The notes: generated from the letters alone by a model not told the origin. A stretch of 64,000 nt of DNA from Cryptomeria japonica (GCF_030272615.1 NC_081410.1:120776640-120840639); one strand, 5' to 3'. Counted from the stretch's first letter, positions 11,263 through 24,597 are shown. Numbers and translations are program-made.

Positions 11263-12299
11263 TCATATGATGTGAAGCTCCTGAATCAAGAAGCCACTTG
11301 GAGGACTAATATGTGTGGATGTACAGAGAGCATGGCCTTTCATCTCGTCTTCACCATATGTCATATATGAAGACCCAGAATGTCCAAATTGTGAAGTGGT
11401 GGAAAAGGACGCACTAGATGAAGGCGGTTGAATATTATTCTTTCGAATAAGTTCTTTTAACTCATCAATCTGTTTTGCATAACATCGATGCTCCCCATGC
11501 CCCGACTTGGTGCAATAAGCACACTTAGGCTTGTCCTTCTTGGATGAAGACCTCTTAGAAGAGGTGGAAGAATCCAAATCATGTGCATGAGACTCTAAAG
11601 TTGGAGGTGGCTGAGTAGATTATGTACCTCTGTTCTTCTACTTCTTCTCTTGTTTCTCTGTAGATGTATGAGTCTGAGCAACCAAGGCTTGGGATTTGGA
11701 ACTAAAAACTGAATCAAGTTGTGATAGCTTGGCCTACTCCTGTGTCAAGCACTCACAAAACACCTCAAATGAAGGCATAGTGAATGCAATACCCAAAACG
11801 AATCCATGATGGAATAGAATGATGAAGCAAATAACTAAAATAGGCCTTGAAGCTTCGATAGAATCAGAAAAATGGACTCCTTGTCAGTCTTTTTTGTTTG
11901 CCACAACCTTGTAATTATGATCTGATGGATTTCAACTTCTCTAGAGTGCTCAATGGAAGGAAATGAATCAAGAGTTAATGATGTCAAATCTATCTCAAGA
12001 TGAAGTGCACAAAAATCATTAATACCCCCAAAAATTTGCTCAAACTTGAGCCACATAGCCCTAGGAATGGTGCAAGAATCAATATGGAACTAGATATTGT
12101 TTGAAACATGTAGGGAAATCAAACCCATAGCCTGATTTGTCTTGTCCCTATGTTGAATGATCTCAAAATCACTAGTCGAGTTGGGCTGGGTTTGATCTAA
12201 ACAAGACCATAAACCCTTAGACCGAAGTAATCTAATCATTGTAGTTTTCCAACTATGATAGTTATGAGGGGCGATTTTCTCAATAGATGGATTTGTCAT
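11263..12299 (-). pseudogene. Element Y: copia gag pseudogene
   Basis: Gag of a copia element. The start is the Met at 12299, followed by 'HNYHSWKTTMIRLLRSKGLW', the N-terminal signature of copia gag. The middle ('MWLKFEQIFG' at 12056) and the C-terminal part are in separate open stretches because of stops and frameshifts. A CCHC zinc knuckle, 'CAYCTKSGHGEHRC', lies at about 11482-11523 and is preceded by a Ser/Lys-rich segment. The leader upstream of the Met is cut after 53 bases by element X. Confidence 0.82.
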
Positions 12300-12352
12300 T
12301 ACGATAGGGTTAGAGTAATATAGGAATTTGAAAGATGATGATTCTATCCCTT

Positions 12353-12457
12353 TGTTGATGTTTATAGCGGCAGGAGATATTTTTCACTCAAGTTAAATTA
12401 AATAAATAAATAAACTACCTTGTCCGACTTGGTTGAGAGAGTTGCATCCCTTGGGTG
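12353..12457 (+). repeat. Element X 5' LTR, left piece
   Basis: TGTTGATGTTTATAGCGG at the start matches 27167 onward. The piece ends in GGGTG where element Z is inserted. Confidence 0.88.
12453..12457 (+). other. Target-site duplication of element Z, left copy (GGGTG)
   Basis: GGGTG here and at 24598-24602. The undisturbed sister LTR at 27268-27273 has the site only once (TTGGGTGAAG), which directly demonstrates the insertion. Confidence 0.93.
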
Positions 12458-13849
12458 TGTTGGCATTTGCATGAAGATTGCATTGATGAACTATTATGTT
12501 GTCATTGATGTCAATTGTAATTGGTAATGATGTTGTTTTGCAATCAATAGGTGAGCTAGTGAAGGAAACCGATATTACTTGAGAAGAAGTGAGATCAACC
12601 GGTTACCCTATCTGTTGATGTGCCAAACCCTAACCGAGGGAGCTTGGTGAATCAGTTGTATTGGTTTATGATCAAATGATGAACGGTAATGATTATGCCA
12701 CGTATGCATCTTGTATGAGAAGAGTTTCAAATGGCTTTTGGCACGTAGAGATAATGATTTTATCTTGGGAGTGAGCGAGTACATTGCATGAAGTGGAAAC
12801 CGCGTGATGAGTTACAGGGATCGATAAAGCGGTGATCAAGGAGCGGTCGAGATTGTCTTGAATGATGTGCAATGATTGCTATGTAATCCAACGGTCATAC
12901 TTGAACTGATTTGTTTGTAATCTCTATGAGATATTAGGTTTGTGATGTGTTACCGACTTGTTGTTTTGCTTATAAGGTCGATCAGTTGTTTTGTTGTAGT
13001 GTTGGCAATTTTGGTTAAGTGTAAGAGTGATTGGTTACCGAACCAGAAGGTGTATCTGTAGTATGTGTAAAGGCAGATAGGAGCATGAAAAGGATCTGAT
13101 CAAGCAGAGTAGTGCTATTCACCAGATCAACAAACCCATGTTGTTCTCTAACAATTACAACAGTCAAATCCCTTAACCGGGTAAGCTTTAACATGCTTAA
13201 GTACTATCTAAATCTTCTAACTAGGTGATCCATTAGCGTGGATTTCAAATCCTCTACCGAGGTTACTCCTAACAGGGTATTGCTTCTAATAGGGCATTAT
13301 AGTCAATCCCTTAACCTGGTGGTCCCTAACAGGATCTGTTCTTAACAAGACTTTTGTAAAAGATGTAACAGGCTTGGCTCATAACAAGCCGAACTTCAGA
13401 AGAGTTTAGAATACTTGTGGGTATTCATCCCCACCGTGGTTTTTCCCATTTGGGTTTCCACGTCAAAATCATTGTGTCAAGTGGTGAATGTTTTTGTGGT
13501 TATCTTTGCTATGGTTAATTTGCTTAACTGCTAAATCCACTTAGATATGATATGATGATCGACAACAATTTGAAATGTTCTTTTACTTTTGTCAGTAAAG
13601 TATTTGGATGTTTTGGTTAAAATGTTTTGAGAGTTTCAGAGTTGTTTTATTGTTATTATGTTATGACAGTCAACCAGTGTACTTGACAGTGATATTGCAT
13701 TTGTTAGTTCAATGTTTGAATCAGTCAGTTCTGAGTTTGACTTGAGAGGCTATTTTTTAGTTTGGTGAAAGTCTAGTCAGTTTTCTAACTATTGATTAAC
13801 CCCCCCTCTCAGTAGTTGACTGGATCCTTATTGATTCATCACACCATCA
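12458..13849 (+). repeat. Element Z LTR 1
   Basis: Starts TGTTGGCATTTGCATG and ends ACCATCA; 1392 bp. It contains a cluster of degenerate CTAACAGGG-like repeats at about 13180-13390 and a GTGGTTTTTCCC…TTTCCACGTC motif near 13436-13470, also present in the LTRs of element W. Confidence 0.92.
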
Positions 13850-13851
13850 AT

Positions 13852-13863
13852 TGGTATCAGAGC
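13852..13863 (+). other. Primer binding site, unit 1 of Z
   Basis: TGGTATCAGAGC, two bases after the LTR end; complementary to the 3' end of initiator tRNA-Met. Confidence 0.85.
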
Positions 13864-13910
13864 ATTTCAGGTCCTCTAGGGTTTGAGCCTAACAACTTGA
13901 GGTTAAGATA

Positions 13911-14550
13911 TTGAAGACTATGATGAAGAAAGAAGGTCCGAAGTTTAATAGGGAAAACTACAAAATATGGAGTGATAGAATAAAAATCTATATCAAGAGT
14001 CTAGGAAGTCAATACTGGGAACATGTTGTTATTCAATATGTTGCACCTAGTGGGACTATGTCTGATGATCAAAAGAAAGAGAAACAAGAAAATAATCAAG
14101 CATTGGAGGTCATTATCAGTTCTTTGTTTGATTCAAAGTATGTTGATGTCCATTCTGGAGACTGCTTATGAGGTGTGGAAAAAACTTGAGGAAATCTATA
14201 ACGGCGATGAGCATGTAAAGATTGCCAAAGAAGAGAGTCTGAGAGGTAAATTTGATGACATGCAGATGGTTGAAGGTGAGAATATTCAACAGTATGGTCA
14301 GAGGATCAAGGAGACAGTTGGTGAGATCAAGAGTGCTGGTGGTAAAGTGGAGGATGCCACAATGGTTAGTAAGGCGTTGAGAACCCTTCTATCGGTCTAC
14401 GCTATCCGAGTTGTAGCCATTCAGGAGCTAAATTCTATTGATAAAACTAAGGTAACTCTTGACTCCATCATTGGTAAGCTTACTGCATTTGAATTAAATG
14501 GTTATGATGGTAGTGCTGAGAAATCCCAATCTTTTCTAACCCACCTATGA
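13911..14550 (+). pseudogene. Z unit 1: copia gag pseudogene
   Basis: Gag begins at the ATG 13911 or 13920, with 'FNRENYKIWSDRIKIYIKSL'. Relative to unit 2, a net two-base loss near 14152 shifts the frame at 'VDVHS', and the remainder ('ETAYEVWKKLEEI' onward) continues in another frame. A second small deletion near 14528 truncates that frame before the zinc-knuckle segment. Confidence 0.85.
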
Positions 14551-17000
14551 GGAAAAGTAGAGATGTTAGTCACAATTATGAATCTAGATCCAGTAGAGAA
14601 GTTGATGATGAAAACAATCTGATTGAGCTTGAAGCATTGTTGGCCAAGCGGTTACCCAGAGGTATCGGTAAGTACAGAGGTAAATTAATTTTGAAGTGTT
14701 TTGCATGTAACAAAATTGGACACATTGCAGCTAACTGTCCTAATGGTGACAATGAGCACAAGCGTGAGAAATACAAGAAGTACAAAGGAAAAGGCAAAAG
14801 ATGTTGTCTCATTGTAGTTGATGGTGGTATCACTGATGAGGAATCTGAGGGAGATGCTAATGAAGAAATTATCTTTGTTGCCATTAAAGAGGAGACATCT
14901 GATCAGAAGGCATTAGTTTCTCGCATGGTTAGCTCTAATGATTGGATCATAGATAGTGGTTGTTCACACCACAGGACCGGTGACCCAAGTAAATTTCTTA
15001 CTTTGAAAGAATTTGATGGAGGAGTTGTGAGATTTGGAAATGACTCACCCTGCATGGTAAAAGGAAAGGGAACCATTTCTCTTAATGGAAAGAGAAGTGC
15101 AGATGATGTCTATAGGGTTGAAGGATTAAAGCACAATATTTTGAGTGTAGCTCAACTCAATGACAAAGGTTATCCATTGGAATTTAAGAATGGAATGTGC
15201 AAAATCTATGGGAACAAAGGTGAACTGATTGCAACCGGCAAGCAGACAAAAGGTAACCTATTTCACCTAAATCCTAAAGTCAACAATTGTTTAAGTGCTA
15301 AAGTAGATGATAGTTGGCTTTGGCATCGAAGATTTTGTCATATAAATTTTGATAACATTGTCAAAGTTAGTAAGTCCAAGTCGGTAAGAGGTTTGCCTCA
15401 GTTGGACAAACTGGTGAATGCTCTGTGTAAGGAATGACAGTTGGGAAAGATGACATCCTCAACTTTTAAGAGCTAATCTTTTTCAACAGAACATTTGTTA
15501 GATTTGGTTCATATAGATCTCTATGGACCCATAAGGACTAAAAGTATTCAAGGTGACAGATATTTTATGATCTTCACTGATGATTGCTCATGAATGATAT
15601 GGGTCACATTGTTGAAGGACAAAACATAAGCCTTTAGTAAGTTCAAGGAATTCAGAGCCTTAGATGAAAAGGAAAGTGGTAAGAAGATAAAGTGTCTGAG
15701 GACTAATCAAGGTTGTGAATTTACTTCAGAGGAATTCACTAGATATTATGAAGGTGTTAGGACTCTACTTGCATTTGCAACATATAAGGGATTCAAAGTA
15801 TATCAGATGGATGTGAAGTCAACATTTCTGAATGGAATACTGGAAGAAGAAGTATACATTGAGCAGCCAGATGGTTATGATTTGACTGATGCAAAGGATA
15901 TGGTGTGTAAATTGCACAAGGCACTATATGGTTTGCAACAAGCATCGAGAGCATGGTATGAAAGGCTACATTCACACCTGATGAAGATAGGTTTTCAGAG
16001 AACCAATGAAGACAACAATATATATCTCAAATCTGAAGGTGATAAGATACTGATGAGTGAAGTGTTTGTAGATGATATCATATTTGGAGGCAATGATGAC
16101 ATGAGTGATGACTTTGCAAATGAGATGAAAAGTGAATTTGAAATGTCTCTAGTAGGAGAGATAAAATTCTTCATAGGTTTGCAAATTCAATAGATGAAGA
16201 GTGGTATTTTTATCACATAGTCTAAATATGTGAAAGATGTATTGAAGACATTTGGAATGAGTGACTGTAAACCAATTGGGACACCAATGGTTACAAGTTG
16301 TAAACTCTCCAAGGAGGATGAAGCCACATCTGTTGATGAAAAGGAGTACAGGTCAATGATAGGGAAACTGCATTATGTTGTTCACAACAGATCGGATATT
16401 GCTCATGCAGTTGGTTTAGTTGTCAGATTTCAGAAGAATCCAAAGGAAACACACTTGATAGAAACCAAAAAGATATTCAGACATTTGAAAGGTACTATTG
16501 ACTATGGATTATGGCATCCATATGCAGGTAACTTTGATTTGAAGGTTTCTACAGATGCAGACTGGGCAGGTAATGTTGATGATAGAAAGAGCACAATGGT
16601 GGTACATTCTTTCTTGGAGGAAGACTTGTATCTTGGAGCATTAAGAATCAGAGTTGTGTATCACAGTCCACTGCTGAAGCTAAATATGTTGCAACATATA
16701 TGAATTGTGCCCAAGCAATCTGGATGAAACACATTCTGGAAGGTTTCAAACTGAAGATTACATATCCAGTAAAGATTTATGTGACAATACCAATGCAATA
16801 AATATTTCAAAGAGCCCGATGTTGCATGCTAGAACCAAGCATATTGAGATGAAATATCATTTCTTGAGAGAGAAAGTCTAGAGTAAAGATGTGCTATTGG
16901 AGCATGTATCTACTAAGGAGCAGCGTGCCAATATCTTTACTAAACCTTTGCCTAAGACTACGTTTGAGTATCTTAGAGGTCAGCTAGGGGTTGCACCCCT
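14551..17000 (+). pseudogene. Z unit 1: copia pol pseudogene with 1-kb internal deletion
   Basis: An open stretch at 14547-15437 holds a CCHC knuckle ('CFACNKIGHIAANC'), the protease signature 'DWIIDSGCSHH' and the start of integrase with its His residues ('WLWHRRFCHINFD'); TGA then replaces the next Cys codon of the integrase zinc finger. Stops follow at several sites. At 15750-15753 (GAAG) the text jumps from mid-integrase to RT: the equivalent 1000 bp of unit 2 (20632-21631) is missing. RT continues with 'VFVDDIIFGGND' (catalytic Asp pair intact) and an RNase H segment ('STDADWAGNVDDRKS'), with stops at about 16192 and 16220. Confidence 0.87.
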
Positions 17001-17334
17001 ACATGAGGTCAATTGAGAAGATGTGGAATACATCAGTCCCATAGCTAATTGAAGAATATTGAAGCGAGATTGGTGTAGAGTGGAGTTATTCCACAAGGGG
17101 AGCATCAAGTTGTAGATTGACAGTGCATGTTTTACTTTCACTTTGGCATTGTTGTCAAAGGGGGAGAAGAACTATATGATTGATAGAGAGAAGATCCAAC
17201 TAGTTACCAGCTAAAGACTTGGTGACTCAGTTGAAGGAGAGTACATGGTAAAATGTAAACTGGGATTCCTATACACAATCATCACAATCAAGGTTATTGG
17301 TACTTGTATTGCCATCAATGCCAAAGGGGGAGAT

Positions 17335-18724
17335 TGTTGGCATTTGCATGAAGATTGCATTGATGAACTATTATGTTGTCATTGATGTCAATTGCGACCG
17401 GTAATGATGTTGTTTTGCAACTAGTAGGTGAGCTAGTGAAGGAAACTGATATTACTTGAAAAGAAGTGCGATGAACCGATAACCCTATCTGTTGATGTGC
17501 CAAACCCTAACCAAGGGAGCTTGGTGAATCGGTTGTATTGGTTTATGATCAAATGATGAACAATAATGATTAATGCACGTATGCATGTTGTATGAGAAGA
17601 ATTTCAAATGGCTTTTGGCACGTAGAGATAACGATTTTATCTTGGGAGTGACCAAGTACATTGCATGAAGTGGAAATGGCATGATGAGTTACATGGATCA
17701 ATGAAGCGATGATCAAGGAGAGGTCAAGATTGTCTTGAATGATGTGCAATGATTGCTATGTAATCCAACGGTCATACTTGAACTGATTTGTTTGTAATCT
17801 CTATGAGATATTAGGTTTGTGATGTGTTACCAACATGTTGTTTTGCTTATAAGGTCGATGAGTTGTTTTATTGTAGTGTTACCAATTTTGGTTAAGTGTA
17901 AGAGTGATTGGTTGCCGAACCAGAAGGTGTATCTGCAGTATGTGTAAAGACATATAGGAGCATGAAAAGGATCTGGTCAAGCAGAGTAGTGCTATTCACC
18001 AGATCAACAAACCCCTGTTGTTCTCTAACAATTACAACAGTCAAATCCCTTAACCGGCTAAGGTTTAATAGGCTTAAGTACTATCTAAATCCTCTAACCA
18101 GGTGATCCATTAGCTTGGATTTCAAATCCTCTACTGCGGTTATTCCTAACAGGGTATTGCTTCCAATAGGGCATTATAGTCAATCCCTTAACCAGGTGGT
18201 CCCTAACAGGATCTGTTCTTAACATGACTTTTGTAAAAGCTTTAACAGGCTTGGCTCCTAACAGGGCGAACTTCACAAGAGTTCAAAATACTTGTGGGTA
18301 TTCATCCCCACCATAGTTTTTCCCATTTCGGTTTCCATGTCAAAATCATTGTGTCAAGTGGTGAATGTTTTTGTGATTATGTTTTCTATGGTTAATTTGC
18401 TTAACTACTAAATCCACTTAGATATGATATGATGGCCAACAACAATCTAAATTGTGCTTTTACTTTTGTTAGTAAAGTATTTGGATGTTTTTTTTAAAGG
18501 TTTTGAGAGTTTCAGAGTTGTTTTACTGTTATTTAGTTATGACAATCAACCAGTGTACTTGATAGTGATATTGCATTTGTTAGTTCAGTGTTTGAATTAG
18601 TCAGTTCTGAGTTTGACTTGAGAGGCTATTTTTTAGTTTGGTGAAAGTCTAGTCAGTTTTCTAACTACTGATTAACCCCCCTCTCAGTAGTTGACCGGAT
18701 CCTTATTGATTCATCATACCATCA
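17335..18724 (+). repeat. Element Z LTR 2 (shared)
   Basis: 1390 bp, TGTTGG…CATCA. It is preceded by the purine tract CCAAAGGGGGAGAT (17321-17334) and followed by a primer site at 18727-18738, so it serves as the 3' LTR of unit 1 and the 5' LTR of unit 2. Confidence 0.93.
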
Positions 18725-18794
18725 ATTGGTATCAGAGCATTTCAAGTTCTCTAGGGAATGAGCCTAACAACTCGAGGTTAATATCTTTAAGAAC

Positions 18795-19590
18795 ATGATC
18801 AAGAAATAAGGTTCGAAGTTTAATAGGGAAAACTACAGAATATGGAGTGATATAATGAAAATCTATATCAAAAGTCTAGGAAGTCAATACTGGGAACATG
18901 TTGTTACTCAATATGTTGCACCTAGTGGGACTATGTCCGATGATCAAAAGAAAGAGCAACAAGAAAATAATCAAGCATTGGAGGCCATTATCAGTTCTTT
19001 GTTTGATTCAGAGTATGGTGATGTCCATGGTCTCGAGACTGCTTATGAGGTGTGGAAGAAACTTGAGGAAATCCATAGCGGTGATGAGCATGTAAAGATT
19101 GCCAAAGAAGAGAGTCTGAGAGCTAAATTTGATGACATTCTGATGGCTAAAGGTGAGAATATTCAACTGTATGGTTAGAGGATCAAGGAGATAGTTGGTC
19201 AGATCAAGAGTGTTGGTGGTAAAGTGGAGGATGCCACAATGGTTAGTAAGGTGTTGAGAACCCTTCTACCAGTCTATGCTATCCGAGTTGCAGCCATTCA
19301 AGAGCTAAAGTCTATTGATAAAACTAAGGTAACTCTTGACTCCATCATTGGTAAGCTTACGGCATTTGAATTAAATGGTTATGATGGTAGTGTTCAGAAA
19401 TCCGAATATGCATTTAGAGCTTTAGTTTCTAACCCACCTATGAGGAAAAGTAAAGATGTCAGTGAATATTATGAATCTAGATCCAGTAGAGAAGTTGATG
19501 ATGAAGACAGTCTGATTGAGCTTTAGGCATTGTTGGCCAAACGGTTACCCAGAGGTACCGGTAAGTACATAGGTAAATTAATTTTGAAGT
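18795..19590 (+). pseudogene. Z unit 2: copia gag pseudogene
   Basis: Parallel to unit 1. The ATG at 18795 is followed four codons later by TAA where unit 1 has GAA. Gag then reads on through 'YWEHVVTQYVAPSG' and 'ETAYEVWKKLEEIHSG' in one frame. This unit lacks unit 1's frameshift but has a TAG at about 19177 and another in 'LIEL' near 19525. Confidence 0.85.
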
Positions 19591-22500
19591 GTTTTGATTT
19601 AACAAGATTGGACACATTGCAGCTAACTGTCCTAATGGTGACAATGAGCACAAATAAAATAAGTACAAAGGAAAAGGCAAAATAGATTGTCTCATTGCAG
19701 TTGATGGTGGTATCACTTATGAGGAATCTGAGGGAGATGCTAATGAAGAAATTATCTTTGTTGCCATTAAAGAGGAGACATCTGATCAGAAGGCATTAGT
19801 TTCTCGCATGGATAGCTCTGATGATTGGATCATAGATAGTGGTTGTTCACACTACATGACTGGTGACCGGAGTAAATTTATTACTTTGAAGGAATTTGAT
19901 GGAGGAGTTGTGAGATTTGGAAATGACTCACCTTGCATGGTAAAAGGAAAGGGAACCATTTCTCTTAATGTAAAGAGAAGTGCAGATGATGTCTACTAGG
20001 TTGAAGGATTAAAGCACAATCTTTTGAGTGTAGCCCAACTCAATGACAGAGGTTATCCGTTGGAATCTAAGAATGGAGTGTGCAAAATCTATGGGAACAA
20101 AGGTGAACTGATTGCAACTGGCAAGCAAACAAAAGGTAACCTATTTCACCTAAATCCTAAAGTCAACAACTATTTAATTGCAAAAGTAGATGATAGTTGG
20201 CTTTGGCATTAGAGATTTTGTCATATAAATTTTGATAATATTGTCAAAGTTAGTAAGTCCAAGTTGGTAAGAGGTTTGCCTCGGTTGGACAAACTAGTGA
20301 ATGCTCTGAGTAAGGAATGTCAGTTGGGAAAGATGACATCCTCAAATTTTAAGAGAAAATCTTTTTCAGCAAAACATTTGTTAGATTTGGTTCATACAGA
20401 TCTCTGTAGACCCATAAGGACTAAAAGTATTCAAGGTGACAAATATTTTATGATCTTCACTAATGATTACTCAAGAATGATGTGGGTCACATTTTTGAAG
20501 AAAAAAACATAAGCCTTTAGAAAGTTCAAGGCATTCAAAGCCATAGCTGAAAAGGAAAGTGGTAAGAAGATAAAGTGTCTAAGGATTGATCAAGGTGGTG
20601 AATTTACTTCAGAGGAATTCACTCTATATTGTGAAGACAATGGAAATAAGAGGCAACATTCTGCACGGAGGACACCACAATAGAATGGTATTGCAGAGAG
20701 GAACAACCGATCATTTGTTGAAGCTACTAAAATGATGCTAATACAAGGAGGAATAGAAAAAACTTTATGCAGAGAAGCTGCCAACACACCTGTCTACACT
20801 ATGAACCAGATATTGGTAAAAAGAGGTAAGGATAAAACTCTTTATGAATACTTGTATGGTAGATCACCTAATGTCAGTTTTTTAAAGATTTTTGGCAGTA
20901 AATGTTTTATCAAAAAAGGTGACTATGTTAGTGAGTTTGATGCTAAAAGTGATGAAGGCATATTTCTTGGTTACTCCACTAAGAGTAAGGCCTACAAATG
21001 TTACAACAATCGGACACAAAGAATCATTGAAAGTGTTGATGTCCAAGTGGATGAGTATCCTAAAGTCTTTGGAGAAACTAGTAAGGAGAAAAAGGAAGAA
21101 GAACCTCGCATTCTGATTTTGGAACCAAAACCGGTGAAGCTAGAAGCTGATGAAATGAATGCTATAGTACTAGTTCAACTAGAACAGGTAAATTTTGAAG
21201 AAGAAGATGATGATAGTGAGAAACAAGAACTTGAAGGTAATGATCATGTTATTCCAAGGTATGTGAGACTCAATCATAATCCTGACCAAATTATTGAAGA
21301 TAAAGATGTTGGATTATTAACCAGAAGAAGAATCAAGGAGAATTCTTGCATGATGTCCACTATTGAGCCTAGAATTGCGAAGGAAGCATTTGGAGATGAT
21401 CACCGGATCAAAGCTATGGAAGAGGAGCTTGACTAGATTGAGAAGAACAATACATGGATCCTAGTACCAAGACCAGTGAATAAAAATGTGATAGGCACTA
21501 AATGGGTATTCAGGAATAAACTGAATGAAAATGGAGTAGTAGTCAGAATCAAAGCTAGATTGGTATGCAAAGGTTATGCACAAGAAGAAGAAGAAGGCTA
21601 TGGAGAGAAATTTGCACCATTTTCTAGATTGGAAGGTGTTAGGACTCTACTAGCATTTGTAGCATATAAGGGATTCAAAGTATATCAGATGGATGTGAAG
21701 TCACCATTTCTGAATGGAATACTGGAAGAAGAAGTATACATTGAGCAACCAGATGGTTATGCTTTGACTGATGCAAAGGATATGGTGTGTAAATTGTACA
21801 AGGCCCTATATGGTTTGAATTAAGCATCGAGAGCATGGTATGAAAGGCTACATTCAGACCTGATGAAGATAGGTTTTCAAAGAATGAGTGAAGACAACAA
21901 TATATATCTCAAATCTGAAGGTGATAAGATACTGGTGAGTGAAGTGTTTGTAGATGATATCATATTTGGAGGCAATGATGACATGAGTGATGACTTTGCA
22001 AATGAGATGAAAAATGAATTTGAAATGTCTCTAATAGGAGAGATAAAATTCTTCATAGGTTTGGAAATTCAATAGATGAAGAGTGGTATTTTTATCACAT
22101 AGTCTAAATATGTGAAAGAGGTATTGAAGACATTTGGAATGAGTGATTGTAAACTAGTTGGGACACCAATGGTTAGAAGTTGTAAATTCTCCAAGGAGGA
22201 TGAAGCCGCATCTATTGATGAAAAGGAGTACAGGTCAATGATAGGGAAACTGCATTATGTTGTTCATAACAGACCGGATATTGCTCATGCAGTTGGTTTG
22301 GTTGTCAAATTTTAGAAGAATCCAAAGGAAACACACTTGATAGTAACCAAAAGGATATTCAAATATTTGAAAGGTACTATTGACTATGGATTATGGTATC
22401 CATATGCAGGTAACTTTGATTTGAAGGTTTCTACAGATGCAAACTGGGCAGGTAATGTTGATGATAGGAAGAGCATAACCGGTGGTGCGTTCTTTCTTGG

Positions 22501-22900
22501 AGGAAGACTTGTATCTTGGAGCAACAAGAAGTAGAGTTGTATATCACAGTCCACTACTGAAGCTGAATATGTTGCAACATATATGAATTGTACCTAGGCA
22601 ATCTGGATGAAACACATTCTGGAAGGATTCAAACTGAAGATTACAGATCCAGTAAATATTTTTATGTGACAATACCTGTGCAATAAATATTTCAATGAAC
22701 TCGGTGTTGCATGCTAGAACCAAGCATATTGAGCTGAAATATCATTTCTTGAGAGAGAAAGTCTAGAGTAAAGATGTGTTATTGGAGCATGTATCTACTA
22801 AGGAACAACTTGCAGATATATTTACTAAACCTTTGCCTAAGACTACTTTTGAGTATCTTAGAGGTCAGCTAGGGGTTGTGCCCCTACATGAGGTCAATTG
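19591..22900 (+). pseudogene. Z unit 2: copia pol pseudogene, full-length layout
   Basis: Retains all domains in copia order: protease 'DWIIDSGCSHYMTGD' (19820-19865), integrase, RT and RNase H. The integrase catalytic residues survive: Asp in 'LVHTDLC', Asp in 'RIDQGGEFTS' and Glu in 'IAERNN'. RT spans about 21430-22075 with 'VFVDDIIFGGND'. RNase H is at 22400-22540 with 'STDANWAGNVDDRKS'. Scattered single stops (for example 19999, 20211, 20510, 20682, 21435, 21822, 22074, 22313, 22533) and a small deletion in the gag zinc knuckle near 19597 inactivate it. Many stops fit single-base changes from relatives' codons. Confidence 0.88.
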
Positions 22901-23219
22901 AGAAGATGTGGAATACATCACTCCTGTAGCTAATTGAAGAATATTGAAGCAGGATTGGTATAGAGTGGAGTTATTCCACAGGGGGAGCATCAAGTTGCAG
23001 ATTGACAGTGCATGTTTTACTTTCATTTTGGTATTGTTGTCAAAGGGGGAGAAGAACTATATGATTGATAGAGAGAAGATCCAGCCGGTTACCAGCTGAA
23101 GACTTGGCGACTCAGTTGAAGGAGAGTACATGGTAAAATGTAAACCAAGATTCCTATACACAATCATCACAATCAAGGTTATTGATACTTGTATTGCCAT
23201 TAATGCCAAAGGGGGAGAT

Positions 23220-24597
23220 TGTTGGCATTTGCATGAAGATTGCATTGATGAACTATTATGTTGTCATTGATGTCAATTGTAACCAGTAATGATGTTGTTA
23301 TGATGTTGTTTTGCAACCGATAGGTGAGCTAGTGAAGGAAACCGATATTACTTGAGAAGAAGTGAGATCAATTGGTAACGCTACCTGTTGATGTGCCAAA
23401 CCCTAACCAATGGAGCTTGGTGAATCGGTTGTATTGGTTTATGATCAAATGATGAACGATAATGATTATGCCACATATGCATGTTGTATGAGAAGAGTTT
23501 AAAATGGTTTTTTCCGCGTAGAGATAACGGTTTTATCTTGGGAACGAGCGAGTACATTGCATGAAGTGGAAACCACATGATGAGTTACAGGGATCAATGA
23601 AGCGGTGATCAAGGATCGTTCAAGGTTATCTTGAATGATGTGCAATGATTGCTATGCAATCCAACAGTCATAGTTGAACTGATTTGTTTGTAATCTCTAT
23701 GAGATCTTAGGTTTGTGATGTGTTACTGATCTGTTGTTTTTCTTATAAGGTCGATGAGTTATTTTATCGCAGTGTTGGCAATTTTGGTTAAGTGTAAGAG
23801 TGATTGGTTGCCGAACAAAAAGGTGTATTTGCAATATGTGTAAATGCAGATAGGAGCATGAAAAGTATCTGATCAAGCAGAGTAGTGCTATTCACCAGAT
23901 CAACAAACCCTTGTTGTTCTCTAACAATTATAGCAGTCAAATCCCTTAACTGGGTAATCTTTAACAGGCTTAAGTACTATCTAAATCCTCTAACCAGGTG
24001 ATCCATTAGCTTGGATTTCAAATCCTCTACCGAGGTTACTCCTAACAGGGTATTTCTTCTAATAGGGCATTATAGTCAATCCCTTAACCAGGTGGTCTCT
24101 AACAGGATCTGTTCTTAACAGGCTTGGCTCCTAACATGGAAAACTTCAAAAGAGTTCAAAATACTTGTGGGTATTCATCCCCACCATGGTTTTTCCCATT
24201 TGGGCTTCTACGTCAAAATCATTGTGTTAAGTGGTGAATGCTTTTGTGGTTATGTTTGCTATGGTTAATTTGCTTAACTGCTAAATCCACTTAGATATGA
24301 TATGATGACTGACAACAATCTAAAATGTGCTTTTACTTTTGTCAGTAAAGTATTTGGATGTTTTGGTTAAAAGGTTTGAGAGTTTGAGAGTTGTTTTACT
24401 TTTATTCTGTTATGATAGTCAATTGGTGTACTTGACAATGATATTGCATTTGTTAGTTCAGTTTTTGAACCAGTCAGTTCCGAGTTTGACTTGAGAGGCT
24501 GTTTTTTAGTTTGGTGAAAGTCTAGTCAGTTTTCTAACTACTGATTGACCCCCCCCTTAGTAGTTGATCGGATCCTTATTGATTCATAATACCATCA
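23220..24597 (+). repeat. Element Z LTR 3
   Basis: 1378 bp, preceded by purine tract CCAAAGGGGGAGAT (23207-23219, first base shared) and ending CCATCA. The right copy of GGGTG follows at 24598-24602. Confidence 0.93.

Larger units (their letters stand above)
12458..24597 (+). mobile_element. Element Z: tandem Ty1/copia array, LTR-internal-LTR-internal-LTR
   Basis: Three near-identical LTRs (12458-13849, 17335-18724, 23220-24597) enclose two internal regions (13850-17334 and 18725-23219). Each internal region has its own primer site and purine tract, and the middle LTR is shared. One 5-bp duplication (GGGTG) flanks the whole 12.1-kb array, not each unit. Such arrays can arise by unequal recombination between LTRs or by integration of a multimer; this is inference. 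Both units carry stops, so neither is likely autonomous. Confidence 0.93.
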
